Shown: positions 46,894-56,756, counted from the first letter of the stretch. The stretch: 64,000 nt of DNA from Chromobacterium sphagni (GCF_001855555.1 NZ_MKCT01000050.1:84466-148465), one strand, 5' to 3'. The notes: a model not told the origin generated them from the letters alone. Numbers and translations: made by a program.

Positions 46894-49245
46894 ATGAAAC
46901 ACCAGAATTATTATCTGCGTCCGGTGGCGCTCGCAGTCCTGGCCGCGCTAGGCAGCCAGGCCGCCCTGGCCGACAGCACCCAGCTGGAAACCGTCACCAT
47001 CACCGGTGCCGGCGACAAACTGGGCGTCGGCATGCTGCAACAGCAGGAAGGCGTGCGCGCCCGCAGCGACGTCAGCAAGGCCGCGCTGGAAAAGCAAAGC
47101 CCGACATCCAACATCTACCAGGGCATCAATATGCTGCCCGGCGTCAACGCCTCCAGCCAGGACGCCTCCGGCCTGTTCGGCGGCGCGCTGACGATACGCG
47201 GCTTCAACTCCGACCAATTGGGCATCACCATCAACGGCGTGCCGGTCAACGACTCCGGCAGCTACGCCGTCTACCCGCAGGAATTCATCGACAATGAAAA
47301 CCTGTGTCAGGCCTTCGTCACCCAGGGTTCCAGCGACACCGACTCGCCGCACATCGGCGCCAGCGGCGGCAACCTCGGCTTCGTCACCTGCGACCCAGAA
47401 AAGACCCGCCGCTTCCGCATCTCCCAGACCATGGGAGGCAACCATCTGCACCGCACCTATCTGCGCGGCGACACCGGCCTGTTCGACGACGACAAGGCGC
47501 GCGCCTTCATCAGCTATTCTCATACCGAGTCCGACAAGTGGAAGGGGGCGGGCGAAGTCAAGCGCGATCACATCGACACCGGCTTCCGCTACGACTTCAA
47601 TTCCGGCAGCTACATCAACGCCTCCATCCTTTACAACCGCCAGGTCGCCAACGCCATCTACAGCCCCACCCTGGCCGAGCTGCAAAAGAACGGCTACAAC
47701 TACGACTATTCGTCCCGCTTCACCCCGGGCCACCTGCCGCCAAAATACGGCACCGCCCAGATCGAGACCGGCCCCAGCCCGGCCTACTACCAGCTGGCGA
47801 TGAGCCCGTTCCAGAACGTGATCGCCAAGGTGGACGCGGTGCTCAAGCTGGGGCCGGACACCCGGGTCAAGATCGAGCCCTATTACTGGTACGGCTACGG
47901 CACCGGCGGCAGCCAGCAACAGCTGCAGTCGGAAAGCGGCTTCCTCAACCGCGCCACCCATAGCGACACCGCCGCCAAAGACCTGAACGGCGACGGCGAC
48001 ACGCTGGACAAGATTCTGATCGCCTCCAGCTCCGTCACCCGCACCCGCCGCCCCGGTGTGACCGTCACCATGGAGCAAAGCCTGGGCAACCACCTGCTGC
48101 AGGCCGGCCTGTGGTACGAGCGCGCCGAGCACGTCCAGACCAGCCCCGGCGTGCCGGTCAACAACGACGGCACTTCCAGCAGCGTCTGGCTGAACTCCAA
48201 CTACATCACCCGGCCGGACGGTAGCCTGTACCAATACCGCGACTGGGACACCATCAGCACCGCCACCCAGCTGTTCGCGATGGGTACCTTCAACTTCCTG
48301 GACGACAAGCTGGGCATCACCGCCGGCGTGCGCACGCCGTCGATCAAGCGCGACTTCACCAATCACGCCAACGAAGGCTGCGGCGCAACCGCCAACTGTC
48401 CCGCCGCCTATGACTACAACATTTCCCGCACCTACCACGAAACCCTGCCCAGCATCGGCGCGCGCTACTACCTGACGCCCAAGCAGCAGGTATTCGTCAA
48501 CGTCACCAAGAACTACCGCGCGCCGCCCAACTACGTGTACAGCAGCACCAACGGCAATGTGCAGGTGGTGAACGGCCAGGTGCAGCTGGTGAGCGATATC
48601 GTGCCGGAAACCGCGATCAACACCGATCTGGGCTACCGCCTGCAGTCGGACTACGTGACGCTGAGCGGCTCGCTGTTCAATGTCGACTACAGCAATCGCC
48701 AGGCCAACACCTATGACCCGGTGACCCTGAAATCGGTCAACGCCAACGCCGGCAGCGTCCACACCTGGGGCGCCGAATTGGAGCTGGGCACAGTTCCGGT
48801 CAAGGGCTGGAGCGCCTACGCCTCGTTCACCACCAACCACAGCGAAATGAAGAACAACATCAACTGGCAGAAGGACAGCGTGCTGGCCACCCAGGGCAAG
48901 GACTTCCCGATGACTCCGCAATGGATGGCGGCGCTGTCGCTGCAGTACTCGCCGGGCGCCTGGTATGTCCGCTCCGACGTCAAGCACACCGGCAAGCAGT
49001 ACGCCACCCTGGTCAATGACGAGGCGGTGCCGGAATACACGCTGGTGGACCTGGATGCCGGCTATCGCTTCGGCAATACCTCCATCTTCAAGAACCCGAC
49101 GCTGAAGCTGAACGTCGGCAACATCTTCAACACCAGCTACCGCATTCCAGCCGGCATGAAGGCCAACTCCACGGATGGCGGCGGCGTCCGCTACTACCTG
49201 GGCGCGCCGCGCAGCGTGGCGATCTCGCTGTCGGTCGATCTGTAA
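46894..49245 (+). CDS. TonB-dependent outer-membrane receptor
   Basis: The 783-residue protein has a signal peptide (cleavage near QAALA-DS), a TonB-box-like ETVTITG, a plug domain (NMLPGVNASSQDASGLFGGA, then LTIRGFNSDQLGITINGVPV) and a long 22-strand-type barrel ending in a beta-strand (RSVAISLSVDL). The plug contains two Cys (NENLCQAF, FVTCDP) that may form a disulfide. The ligand is unknown: a siderophore or other iron chelate would be usual, but no synthesis or uptake genes are adjacent and no Fur box is evident. Confidence 0.92.
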   Translation: MKHQNYYLRPVALAVLAALGSQAALADSTQLETVTITGAGDKLGVGMLQQQEGVRARSDVSKAALEKQSPTSNIYQGINMLPGVNASSQDASGLFGGALTIRGFNSDQLGITINGVPVNDSGSYAVYPQEFIDNENLCQAFVTQGSSDTDSPHIGASGGNLGFVTCDPEKTRRFRISQTMGGNHLHRTYLRGDTGLFDDDKARAFISYSHTESDKWKGAGEVKRDHIDTGFRYDFNSGSYINASILYNRQVANAIYSPTLAELQKNGYNYDYSSRFTPGHLPPKYGTAQIETGPSPAYYQLAMSPFQNVIAKVDAVLKLGPDTRVKIEPYYWYGYGTGGSQQQLQSESGFLNRATHSDTAAKDLNGDGDTLDKILIASSSVTRTRRPGVTVTMEQSLGNHLLQAGLWYERAEHVQTSPGVPVNNDGTSSSVWLNSNYITRPDGSLYQYRDWDTISTATQLFAMGTFNFLDDKLGITAGVRTPSIKRDFTNHANEGCGATANCPAAYDYNISRTYHETLPSIGARYYLTPKQQVFVNVTKNYRAPPNYVYSSTNGNVQVVNGQVQLVSDIVPETAINTDLGYRLQSDYVTLSGSLFNVDYSNRQANTYDPVTLKSVNANAGSVHTWGAELELGTVPVKGWSAYASFTTNHSEMKNNINWQKDSVLATQGKDFPMTPQWMAALSLQYSPGAWYVRSDVKHTGKQYATLVNDEAVPEYTLVDLDAGYRFGNTSIFKNPTLKLNVGNIFNTSYRIPAGMKANSTDGGGVRYYLGAPRSVAISLSVDL

Positions 49246-49253
49246 ACGCGCAA

Positions 49254-49300
49254 CCGCCGGGGCTTGCCCCGGCGGCAATGGGGGGGCGAAGCCCCCCCAT
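49254..49300 (+). terminator. Two strong consecutive hairpins after the TonB receptor gene
   Basis: First stem: CCGCCGGGGC with GCCCCGGCGG (49254-49263 and 49266-49275). Second stem: ATGGGGGGGC with GCCCCCCCAT (49278-49287 and 49291-49300). Neither has a T-run. They may block exonucleases or act with Rho rather than as standard terminators. Confidence 0.5.
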
Positions 49301-49441
49301 CCCGCCTGGCTAGCGGTCAGGCTGCCTTGCGTCGGCCCATCCCATTCCTCTCCCCTCGCCCGACAACCTCAACCCCATTGTCATTATCAGGACTTTCCCG
49401 CATCATCGCCGTCTACCGTTTCTCATGGTTTGGAGAGTCCT

Positions 49442-52400
49442 TTGCCAAGTCGTTCCATGTCACGCCTTGCCCTACGCCCCGCCATTCTGGCGCTGGGACT
49501 GGCTTTCGCCGCCCCAGCCATGGCTGCCCTCCCCGCCGGTCCGCTGGCGGTGGACAGCCAGGGACTGGGTTATTACCGCCAGGCCGCCGCCGGCCCCGAC
49601 GGCATCGTCTTTGTCGCCGAGGGCGATTTGTGGAGCGTGCCGTACAGCGGCGGCGCGGCCCGGCGGCTGACCAGCAGTCCGGCGGACGCCGCCAATCCGG
49701 CCATTTCCGCCGACGGACGCTGGCTGGCCTTCGTCGGCCGCTACGACGGCGCGCCGGAAGTCTATGTCATGCCGGCCCAGGGCGGCGCCACCCGGCGGCT
49801 GACTGTGGACGGCGACCGCGGCATCAGGGTGGAAGGCTGGAGCCGCGACGGCAGGGTGCTGGTCTCCAGCAGCCGCTACAGCGGCAAGCCGGACACCCGC
49901 CTGTACCTGATCCATCCGGACAGCGGCGAGCGCGCGCCCTTGCCGCTGGCCGAAGCCGCCGAAGCCTGCCTGAGCGATCAAAACCTGCCCATTCTGTTCG
50001 CCCGCGAACCTCAGCCGACCGACAATGTCATCGGCTACGTCGGCGGCCAACGCCAGCAACTGTGGAGCTGGCAGCCAGGACATGAGGCGAAGCCGGCTTT
50101 CCCGGACCACCCCGGCACCAGCCGCCAGCCGTTGTGCGACGGCGATCAGGCCTATTTCATCAGCGACAAAGGCGGCCGGCTCAATCTGTGGCAGGCCCGG
50201 CTGGGCGCCGACGGCGTACTGGCGGACAGCCGGCCGCTCACCCGCTATCAGGATTTTGAAGTGCGCGGCGCCAGCCTGGCGCGCACCGCCGCCGGCAGCC
50301 GCATCGTCTTCACCCGCGCCGGCCAGCTTCACGTGCTCGATCCGCGCACCGGCCTGGACCAGACCCTTTCCATCCAGTTGAATTCCGATTTCGACCAGTT
50401 GCGCGCCAGGATGATCAGCAATCCGGTCAACTACCTGTCGGCGCTGGCGCTGTCGCCGAACGGCGACCGCGTGGCGGTGCAGGCGCGCGGCTACGTCTCC
50501 ATCTTCCCAGTGGGCTCAGGCCGCCGCGTCGACGTGCTGATCGACAGTAGCCAGCGCGCGCGCGAACTGAGCTTCAGCGCCGACGGCAAATCGCTGCTGC
50601 TGGCCAGCGACAAGGACGGCGAACAGGAATTCTGGCGCGTCGCCGCCCGCGGCGGCGACGCCGCGCAACAGTTGACCCGCGGCAGCGACTCGCCGATATA
50701 CCAGCCCACCCCCTCGCCCGACGGCCGCAAGCTGGCCTATGCCGACGGCCGCCGGCGCCTGTGGCTGCTAAATCTGGATAGCCGGGAAAAGGAGCTGATC
50801 CGCCAGCTGGAGCAAGGCGATCTTGGCGATTTCAGCTGGTCGCCGGACAGCCGCTTCCTGGTATACCGGGCCGATGCCGCCAACGAATTCAGCCAGCTGT
50901 GGCTGTACGACGGCCAGCAAGGACGCGAGCAGCCGCTGTCAAGCGACCGCTACCACGCCCGCAGCGCGGTATTTGCGCCGGACGGCAAGACGCTGTATTT
51001 CCTCAGCGACCGCAATCTGGACTCCCAGGTTTCCAGCCCCTGGGGCCAGCGCGATCCGGGACCCTATTTCAACAAGCAGACCAAAATCTACGGCCTGATG
51101 CTGGACGCGGCCAGCCGCTGGCCGTTCCAGCCCAAGGATGAACTGGCCGGCAAGGGCGACGGCGACCCTGGCGAGAAAGACCGGGACGAAGCCAAGGGAA
51201 AATCCGATGCCGCCAAGCCGGTGAAAATAGATGCCGGAGTCAGCCAGCGGCTGTACGAAGTGCCGCTGGAGCCAGGCAATTACGACAACCTGCAGGCGGA
51301 CGCCAAACGGCTGTACTTCACCCGCAGCGACACCCCGGAAGCCGAACTCAAACAACTGTTGAGCCTGGCCATAGAAGCGCCGAACCCGACTCCGCCCAAA
51401 CCGGAAACCTTCAGCGAAGGCATCAAGGAGTTCCGCCTGTCCACCGACCGCAAGCAGCTGCTGCTGGTGAAAGAAGTCAACAAGCAAGCCAGCCTGCTGG
51501 TGGTGCCGGCCGCGGCCCAGGCGCCCAAGGAGCTGGACAAGTACACGGTGAACCTGCGCGCATGGTCGCTGCCGCTGGACCCGCGCGCCGAATGGCGTCA
51601 GATCTTCAACGACACCTGGCGCATGCACCGCGACAAGGTGCATACCGCCACCATCCAGGCGGTGGACTGGCAAACCGCGCGCCGCCGCTTCGAACCGCTG
51701 CTGGACAAGGTGACCAACCGGCAGGAACTGAACGACGTCATCGCCCAGATGATCGCTCAGGTCGGCATCCAGCATAGCCAAGTCGGCATCCGCGACGCCG
51801 CCCCCGCCAACAGCGATGTGGATGTCGGCCAATTGGCCGCCGACTTCAGGCGCGCGCCCGGCGGCCTGCGGGTGGGCGCCATCTGGAACGGCGACCCCGA
51901 GCTGCTGGAAGAACGCTCGCCGCTGGCGCAACCCGAAGCCGGCATCCGCGTCGGCGACGTCATCCGCGAGATCAACGGCCAGCCGCTGCAGAGCGAATAC
52001 GCGCTCGCCAGCGCGCTGCGCGGCCAGGTCGGCAAACAGGTGCTGCTCAAGGTCCAGCGGGCGGAGAACACGCCGCGCGACGTCATCGTGCGACCGGTCA
52101 ACCTGGGCCGCGACCGCGAGCTGCGCTACCTGGGCTGGGAGAACCAGCGCAAGCTGCGGGTGGAGCGGGAGTCGGGCGGCCGCATCGGCTACCTGCACCT
52201 GCAGGCGATGGGCAAGGAGGACGCCGCGCGCTGGGCGCGCGAATACTATCCGGTATTCGAGCGCGAAGGCCTGATCCTCGATCTGCGCCACAACAACGGC
52301 GGCAATATCGACCAATGGCTATTGGAAAAACTGCTGCGCCGCGTCTGGGTGTGGTGGCAGGACGGCAATCAAACCATCGCCAGCCCGAATCCGCCGCACG

Positions 52401-52813
52401 CCTTCCGCGGCAAGGTGGTGGCCTTGATAGACGGCGACACCTATTCCGACGGCGAAACCTTCTCCCTGGGGCTGCAGCGCCTGGGCATCGCCACCCTGAT
52501 AGGAAAACGCACCGCCGGCGCCGGCATGTGGCTGAGCGACAACAACTGGAGCCGCGACAAGGGCATCGCCCGCGCCGCCAGCTCGCCGCAATTCGTGGTG
52601 AATGCCGATGGCAGCCGGCGCTGGGTGGTGGAGGGCCGCGGCGTGACGCCGGACATCGAAGTGGATAACCCGCCCTGGGCCAGCTTCCAGGGACAAGACG
52701 CCCAACTGGAGGCCGCCATCCGCTACCTGAAGCAAGGCCTGCCGGCGCAGCCGGCCAGCAAGCCGCAAGCCCCTGACGGCGGCGCGCAAGGCTCGCATTA
52801 CCAGGGTTTCTGA
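49442..52813 (+). CDS. Tricorn-type S41 protease, exported
   Basis: The protein of about 1120 residues resembles archaeal tricorn protease. An N-terminal beta-propeller has repeats such as ADAANPAISADGRWLAFVGR. A second propeller follows (LSFSADGKSLLLASDKDGEQ and related blades). A PDZ domain (AGIRVGDVIREINGQPLQSE) and the S41 catalytic core end it, with the nucleophile Ser in GDTYSDGETFSLG. A signal peptide (LALRPAILALGLAFAAPAMA) targets the periplasm. The TTG at 49442 has GGAGAG just upstream. The ATG at 49457 is the alternative but has no site. The acidic, Lys-rich insert GEKDRDEAKGKSDAAK lies between the two halves. Confidence 0.9.
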   Translation: MPSRSMSRLALRPAILALGLAFAAPAMAALPAGPLAVDSQGLGYYRQAAAGPDGIVFVAEGDLWSVPYSGGAARRLTSSPADAANPAISADGRWLAFVGRYDGAPEVYVMPAQGGATRRLTVDGDRGIRVEGWSRDGRVLVSSSRYSGKPDTRLYLIHPDSGERAPLPLAEAAEACLSDQNLPILFAREPQPTDNVIGYVGGQRQQLWSWQPGHEAKPAFPDHPGTSRQPLCDGDQAYFISDKGGRLNLWQARLGADGVLADSRPLTRYQDFEVRGASLARTAAGSRIVFTRAGQLHVLDPRTGLDQTLSIQLNSDFDQLRARMISNPVNYLSALALSPNGDRVAVQARGYVSIFPVGSGRRVDVLIDSSQRARELSFSADGKSLLLASDKDGEQEFWRVAARGGDAAQQLTRGSDSPIYQPTPSPDGRKLAYADGRRRLWLLNLDSREKELIRQLEQGDLGDFSWSPDSRFLVYRADAANEFSQLWLYDGQQGREQPLSSDRYHARSAVFAPDGKTLYFLSDRNLDSQVSSPWGQRDPGPYFNKQTKIYGLMLDAASRWPFQPKDELAGKGDGDPGEKDRDEAKGKSDAAKPVKIDAGVSQRLYEVPLEPGNYDNLQADAKRLYFTRSDTPEAELKQLLSLAIEAPNPTPPKPETFSEGIKEFRLSTDRKQLLLVKEVNKQASLLVVPAAAQAPKELDKYTVNLRAWSLPLDPRAEWRQIFNDTWRMHRDKVHTATIQAVDWQTARRRFEPLLDKVTNRQELNDVIAQMIAQVGIQHSQVGIRDAAPANSDVDVGQLAADFRRAPGGLRVGAIWNGDPELLEERSPLAQPEAGIRVGDVIREINGQPLQSEYALASALRGQVGKQVLLKVQRAENTPRDVIVRPVNLGRDRELRYLGWENQRKLRVERESGGRIGYLHLQAMGKEDAARWAREYYPVFEREGLILDLRHNNGGNIDQWLLEKLLRRVWVWWQDGNQTIASPNPPHAFRGKVVALIDGDTYSDGETFSLGLQRLGIATLIGKRTAGAGMWLSDNNWSRDKGIARAASSPQFVVNADGSRRWVVEGRGVTPDIEVDNPPWASFQGQDAQLEAAIRYLKQGLPAQPASKPQAPDGGAQGSHYQGF

Positions 52814-53137
52814 CACCCGCCCGGCGCGCCGGCCCGCGGCTGGCGCGCTGCCCTTCCCCCACTCCAGACATATGGCGCCGGAGAGCAAACCATGGCCGGC
52901 CCAAAACCATAGCGCACATCGGAACAACGCCCGGCGCGGAAACAAGACCGGCAGGCGCCATATTCGGCGTCCTCGACTGGGCGGCGCGGATGGCAGGCCC
53001 GATGACCGCCGCGCCAAGCTCAGCGCATCCCGCGCCTGCGGCGGCAAGGCATCGGCGGCCCGATCTTCAATGGAATCGCCAATCGCCATCCAGCTCTGCC
53101 GGCTGGTTTGAATAAATCAAAATAAGCGCGCAGCGCT
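52814..53137. other. Intergenic region between convergent tricorn-type and tilS genes
   Basis: The 324 bases hold no convincing gene. Frames open on either strand are Arg/Pro-rich shadows without ribosome-binding sites. No obvious terminator hairpin with a T-run is visible for either gene. Confidence 0.5.
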
Positions 53138-54469
53138 TCAACGGCTGCGGCCGGACCGGGCCGGCGTCCACTGCGGCCACCAGCCCGGTCCGGCGGAATG
53201 GGCGAAAGCAACCGCGATGCCCGGCAGCGCCAACAGCTGCCCGTCGGCGCCATACAGCAAGGGCCAGCGCTGGCGCAGCAGAGGAGGCAAGCCGGCCTCG
53301 CGCAGCAAGTCCTTCACTTCGCGGCGGCCCGTCCTGGCGGACAACTTCTCCCCGCCCTGACGCAAGCCAAGCCGCAAACCGGCGGCCAGCAAATCATCCG
53401 GCAGACCATGCTCGCGCCACTCCCAGCTCAGCTCGCCGCCCCATCGCGGCAACACGAGAGCGGGTCCGCCGCGGCAATCCGGCAACACTTCTGACGCTTG
53501 ATCGAGCTGGACTTTAGGCCAGGCCTGCAGGGTATCGGCAAAACGCAACACATGGCCGGAGGGCAACGCCAGCTGCGGACAACTGGCAGCCGCGGCCTGT
53601 TGCGCCTGCCGCAGAAATTCCTGCAGCGCTCCCGGCTCCGGCGCGGCCCAGCCCAACTCTTGCAGCCATGCCAGCAGCAGCTGCCGCTGGCGCGGGGCCG
53701 ACAAAGCAGCCACCGCCAGAAAGTCCAGGCCTGCGGCCACGCGGCAGGCCTGCAGATCCACCAAAGCCACTTCCTGCAAGATGGCGGCCGCATCCGCCTG
53801 CAAAGCGGCGGCGCGCGCCAGATGCTGCCGGTAATCGGGAATGCCCTGCGCTATCCGCGGCAGGATGTCCCGCCGCAGCAGATTGCGGCGGTAGCGGGTG
53901 TCCTGATTGCTTTCGTCCTCTACCCAGCTCAGGCCCTGCCGCCGGACATACTGTTCCAGTTGGAGGCGGGTCAGGCCCAGCAAGGGCCGCCACAGCAGCT
54001 TGCCATCGGCCAGTGGGCGCAACGCCGGCATCGCCGCCAGCGCCCTCACCCCGCCGCCCCGCAGCAGTTGCAGCAACACGGTTTCCGCCTGATCGTCCAG
54101 ATGATGGGCCAGCGCCACCACTTCGGCGGCCGACTCCCGGTACACCGCGTAACGCGCCTCGCGCGCCACCGCTTCCAGGCTGTCGCCGCCGGCCAGCTGC
54201 AACGCCACGCGCTCGACGCGCAACGGCACTTGCAGAGCCCCGCACAATCGCCGGCAATGCTCCGCCCAGGCATCGGCGTTCGGACTCAAGCCATGATGGA
54301 CATGCACCGCGGACAGCCGCAATTGCGGCCGCTGTTCGCGGATGCGGCACAGCAGCGACAATAGCGCCACCGAGTCCAAACCGCCGGAAAGGCCCACCTC
54401 AAACGCACATTGGCCGGACAATTCGTCCGGCCAATGCTTGATGAGGCGCCCGATCAGATCAGGCTGCAT
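53138..54469 (-). CDS. tilS: tRNA(Ile)-lysidine synthetase TilS
   Basis: TilS converts C34 of the minor tRNA-Ile to lysidine. The protein of about 443 residues has the PP-loop SGGLDS near the N-terminus, [20 protein letters not shown], and the C-terminal TilS domain ([20 protein letters not shown], then [20 protein letters not shown]). ATG 54469 (AAGGA just upstream, inside the end of accA) or 54487 may be the start. It overlaps accA by about 11-29 bp. This accA-tilS order is standard in Betaproteobacteria. Confidence 0.95.
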   Translation of the reverse strand: MQPDLIGRLIKHWPDELSGQCAFEVGLSGGLDSVALLSLLCRIREQRPQLRLSAVHVHHGLSPNADAWAEHCRRLCGALQVPLRVERVALQLAGGDSLEAVAREARYAVYRESAAEVVALAHHLDDQAETVLLQLLRGGGVRALAAMPALRPLADGKLLWRPLLGLTRLQLEQYVRRQGLSWVEDESNQDTRYRRNLLRRDILPRIAQGIPDYRQHLARAAALQADAAAILQEVALVDLQACRVAAGLDFLAVAALSAPRQRQLLLAWLQELGWAAPEPGALQEFLRQAQQAAAASCPQLALPSGHVLRFADTLQAWPKVQLDQASEVLPDCRGGPALVLPRWGGELSWEWREHGLPDDLLAAGLRLGLRQGGEKLSARTGRREVKDLLREAGLPPLLRQRWPLLYGADGQLLALPGIAVAFAHSAGPGWWPQWTPARSGRSR

Positions 54470-55424
54470 CTTCCTTGTAGCGGCCATAGCTCATCAGCCG
54501 GTCGAAGCGCTGCTTCAGCAGCTCGTCCAGCGGCTTGGACTGAACTTCCTTCAATTCTTCCTGCAGCACGCGCTTCATGGTGGTCATCATCTGCGCGTGC
54601 TCGCGGTGGGCGCCGCCCACCGGTTCGTTGACCACCCGGTCGATCAGGCCCAGCGTCTTCAGACGCGGCGCGGTGATGCCCAGCGCCTCGGCCGCCTCGG
54701 ACGCGCGCTCGGCAGTCTTCCACAAAATGGAGGCGCAGCCCTCCGGCGAAATCACCGAATATGTAGCGTATTGCAGCATATTGACCTGATCGCCGACAGC
54801 GATCGCCAACGCGCCGCCGGAACCGCCCTCGCCGATCACGGTAACGATGATGGGCACGCGCAGGCGGGTCATCTCGTACAGATTTCGGCCAATGGCTTCC
54901 GACTGGCCGCGCTCTTCCGCGCCGATGCCGGGCCACGCGCCGGTGGTGTCGACGAAAGTCATCACCGGAATGCCGAACTTCTCCGCCAGCTTCATCAGGC
55001 GCAATGCCTTGCGATAGCCTTCCGGGTGCGGCATGCCGAAATTTCGGCGAATTTTTTCCTTGGTATCGCGGCCCTTCTGCTGGCCTATCACCATGACGGA
55101 CTGGCCATTGAAGCGGGCCAGTCCGCCCACGATGGCGGCATCGTCAGCAAAGGCGCGATCGCCGTGCAGTTCTTCAAAATCGGTAAAAATGGCCTGGATA
55201 TAGTCCAGGGTATAAGGACGCTGCGGGTGGCGGGCCACCATCGCGATCTGCGACGGGGTCAGCTTGGCGTACAGCGCCTTGGTAAGCTCCATGCTCTTCT
55301 TCTGCAGGCGAGCGATTTCCTCGGAAATGTCCAGCACCGAGTCGTCTTGAACAAAACGCAGTTCTTCTATTTTGTTCTCAAGCTCGGCGATCGGCTGCTC
55401 AAAATCGAGAAAGGTCGGCTTCAT
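54459..55424 (-). CDS. accA: Acetyl-CoA carboxylase carboxyltransferase subunit alpha
   Basis: The 321-residue protein is AccA, which with AccD transfers the carboxyl group to acetyl-CoA in the first step of fatty-acid synthesis. Family segments are [20 protein letters not shown] at the start, [40 protein letters not shown] and [20 protein letters not shown]. Length is normal. tilS follows with overlap. Confidence 0.98.
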   Translation of the reverse strand: MKPTFLDFEQPIAELENKIEELRFVQDDSVLDISEEIARLQKKSMELTKALYAKLTPSQIAMVARHPQRPYTLDYIQAIFTDFEELHGDRAFADDAAIVGGLARFNGQSVMVIGQQKGRDTKEKIRRNFGMPHPEGYRKALRLMKLAEKFGIPVMTFVDTTGAWPGIGAEERGQSEAIGRNLYEMTRLRVPIIVTVIGEGGSGGALAIAVGDQVNMLQYATYSVISPEGCASILWKTAERASEAAEALGITAPRLKTLGLIDRVVNEPVGGAHREHAQMMTTMKRVLQEELKEVQSKPLDELLKQRFDRLMSYGRYKEDAA

Positions 55425-55568
55425 TCTTCACATCATCCGGTCAAACCTAATCGCGGCATGATACATGAGGCGCAAAGTCGCCGTCACCCGTTACACCGGC
55501 AAAACGGCAGAAAATTGGAGCAATTATTCAAAACGGACCGGTTTTGGAAAAAAACCCGGCCAAGACAC

Positions 55569-55603
55569 TTGCGCGAGCTTAAACCCTGTGCTTTAATTCG
55601 CCT
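55569..55603 (+). promoter_or_regulatory. Promoter of the tRNA array (predicted)
   Basis: TTGCGC (55569-55574) and TTTAAT (55592-55597) are 17 bases apart and resemble -35 and -10 boxes (3/6 and 5/6 matches). A GC-rich CGCCTCC discriminator follows, typical of stable-RNA promoters under stringent control. The first tRNA begins about 33 bases after the expected start. Confidence 0.55.
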
Positions 55604-55636
55604 CCTCGCCGAAACACACACGGCGAAACGAATTCA

Positions 55637-55712
55637 GGGCGTTTAGCTCAGTTGGTAGAGCGTCTGCCTTACAAGCAGAATGTCGGCGGTTCGACTCCGT
55701 CAACGCCCACCA
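55637..55712 (+). tRNA. tRNA-Val (anticodon UAC), copy 1
   Basis: Acceptor GGGCGTT pairs with AACGCCC, the 3' end is ACCA with CCA encoded, and the anticodon loop CTTACAA gives UAC. 76 bases. Confidence 0.97.
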
Positions 55713-55722
55713 GTTTGCGGTT

Positions 55723-55799
55723 GGAGTGGTAGTTCAGTTGGTTAGAATACCGGCCTGTCACGCCGGGGGTCGCGGGTTCGAGTCCCGTCCACTCCGCCA
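55723..55799 (+). tRNA. tRNA-Asp (anticodon GUC), copy 1
   Basis: Acceptor GGAGTGG pairs with CCACTCC, CCA is encoded, and the anticodon loop CTGTCAC between CCGGC and GCCGG gives GUC. 77 bases. Confidence 0.97.
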
Positions 55800-55826
55800 A
55801 CAGTTACAAGTGATGTACACGTTTTC

Positions 55827-55902
55827 GGGCGTTTAGCTCAGTTGGTAGAGCGTCTGCCTTACAAGCAGAATGTCGGCGGTTCGACTCCGTCAACGCCCAC
55901 CA
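55827..55902 (+). tRNA. tRNA-Val (UAC), copy 2
   Basis: Identical to copy 1. It follows a 27-base spacer of type A (begins ACAGTTACAAG). Confidence 0.97.
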
Positions 55903-55912
55903 GTTTGCGGTT

Positions 55913-55989
55913 GGAGTGGTAGTTCAGTTGGTTAGAATACCGGCCTGTCACGCCGGGGGTCGCGGGTTCGAGTCCCGTCCACTCCGCCA
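55913..55989 (+). tRNA. tRNA-Asp (GUC), copy 2
   Basis: Identical to copy 1, 10 bases after tRNA-Val copy 2. Confidence 0.97.
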
Positions 55990-56016
55990 ACAGTTACAAG
56001 TGATGTACACGTTTTC

Positions 56017-56092
56017 GGGCGTTTAGCTCAGTTGGTAGAGCGTCTGCCTTACAAGCAGAATGTCGGCGGTTCGACTCCGTCAACGCCCACCA
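56017..56092 (+). tRNA. tRNA-Val (UAC), copy 3
   Basis: Identical to copy 1 and preceded by the type A spacer. The spacer after it is 11 bases (AGTTTGCGGTT), one longer than after copies 1 and 2. Confidence 0.97.
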
Positions 56093-56103
56093 AGTTTGCG
56101 GTT

Positions 56104-56180
56104 GGAGTGGTAGTTCAGTTGGTTAGAATACCGGCCTGTCACGCCGGGGGTCGCGGGTTCGAGTCCCGTCCACTCCGCCA
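56104..56180 (+). tRNA. tRNA-Asp (GUC), copy 3
   Basis: Identical to copy 1. It is followed by the type B spacer (begins ACAGTTATTAG). Confidence 0.97.
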
Positions 56181-56205
56181 ACAGTTATTAGCAGTACCCG
56201 TTATC

Positions 56206-56281
56206 GGGCGTTTAGCTCAGTTGGTAGAGCGTCTGCCTTACAAGCAGAATGTCGGCGGTTCGACTCCGTCAACGCCCACCA
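56206..56281 (+). tRNA. tRNA-Val (UAC), copy 4
   Basis: Identical to copy 1. It is the first gene of a 379-base segment that repeats 55827-56205. Confidence 0.97.
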
Positions 56282-56291
56282 GTTTGCGGTT

Positions 56292-56368
56292 GGAGTGGTA
56301 GTTCAGTTGGTTAGAATACCGGCCTGTCACGCCGGGGGTCGCGGGTTCGAGTCCCGTCCACTCCGCCA
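56292..56368 (+). tRNA. tRNA-Asp (GUC), copy 4
   Basis: Identical to copy 1. It is followed by the type A spacer. Confidence 0.97.
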
Positions 56369-56395
56369 ACAGTTACAAGTGATGTACACGTTTTC

Positions 56396-56471
56396 GGGCG
56401 TTTAGCTCAGTTGGTAGAGCGTCTGCCTTACAAGCAGAATGTCGGCGGTTCGACTCCGTCAACGCCCACCA
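56396..56471 (+). tRNA. tRNA-Val (UAC), copy 5
   Basis: Identical to copy 1. The following spacer has 11 bases, as after copy 3. Confidence 0.97.
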
Positions 56472-56482
56472 AGTTTGCGGTT

Positions 56483-56559
56483 GGAGTGGTAGTTCAGTTG
56501 GTTAGAATACCGGCCTGTCACGCCGGGGGTCGCGGGTTCGAGTCCCGTCCACTCCGCCA
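56483..56559 (+). tRNA. tRNA-Asp (GUC), copy 5
   Basis: Identical to copy 1. It is followed by the type B spacer, as after copy 3. Confidence 0.97.
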
Positions 56560-56584
56560 ACAGTTATTAGCAGTACCCGTTATC

Positions 56585-56660
56585 GGGCGTTTAGCTCAGT
56601 TGGTAGAGCGTCTGCCTTACAAGCAGAATGTCGGCGGTTCGACTCCGTCAACGCCCACCA
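56585..56660 (+). tRNA. tRNA-Val (UAC), copy 6
   Basis: Identical to copy 1. The spacer after it (GGTTTACGGTT) differs from all others. Confidence 0.97.
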
Positions 56661-56671
56661 GGTTTACGGTT

Positions 56672-56748
56672 GGAGTGGTAGTTCAGTTGGTTAGAATACC
56701 GGCCTGTCACGCCGGGGGTCGCGGGTTCGAGTCCCGTCCACTCCGCCA
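56672..56748 (+). tRNA. tRNA-Asp (GUC), copy 6
   Basis: Identical to copy 1. It is the last gene of the array and is followed by a terminator 8 bases later. Confidence 0.97.
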
Positions 56749-56756
56749 AAAATAAG

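Noticed and set aside
55637..56748. Regular ~190-bp repeats considered as a CRISPR or other repeat array
   Set aside because: The repeats are complete tRNA-Val and tRNA-Asp genes with encoded CCA.
56032..56755. Plus-strand frames that read through the tRNA array (repeated NVGGSTPSTPT)
   Set aside because: They are translations of tandem tRNA genes and their repetition is due to the tRNA repeats.
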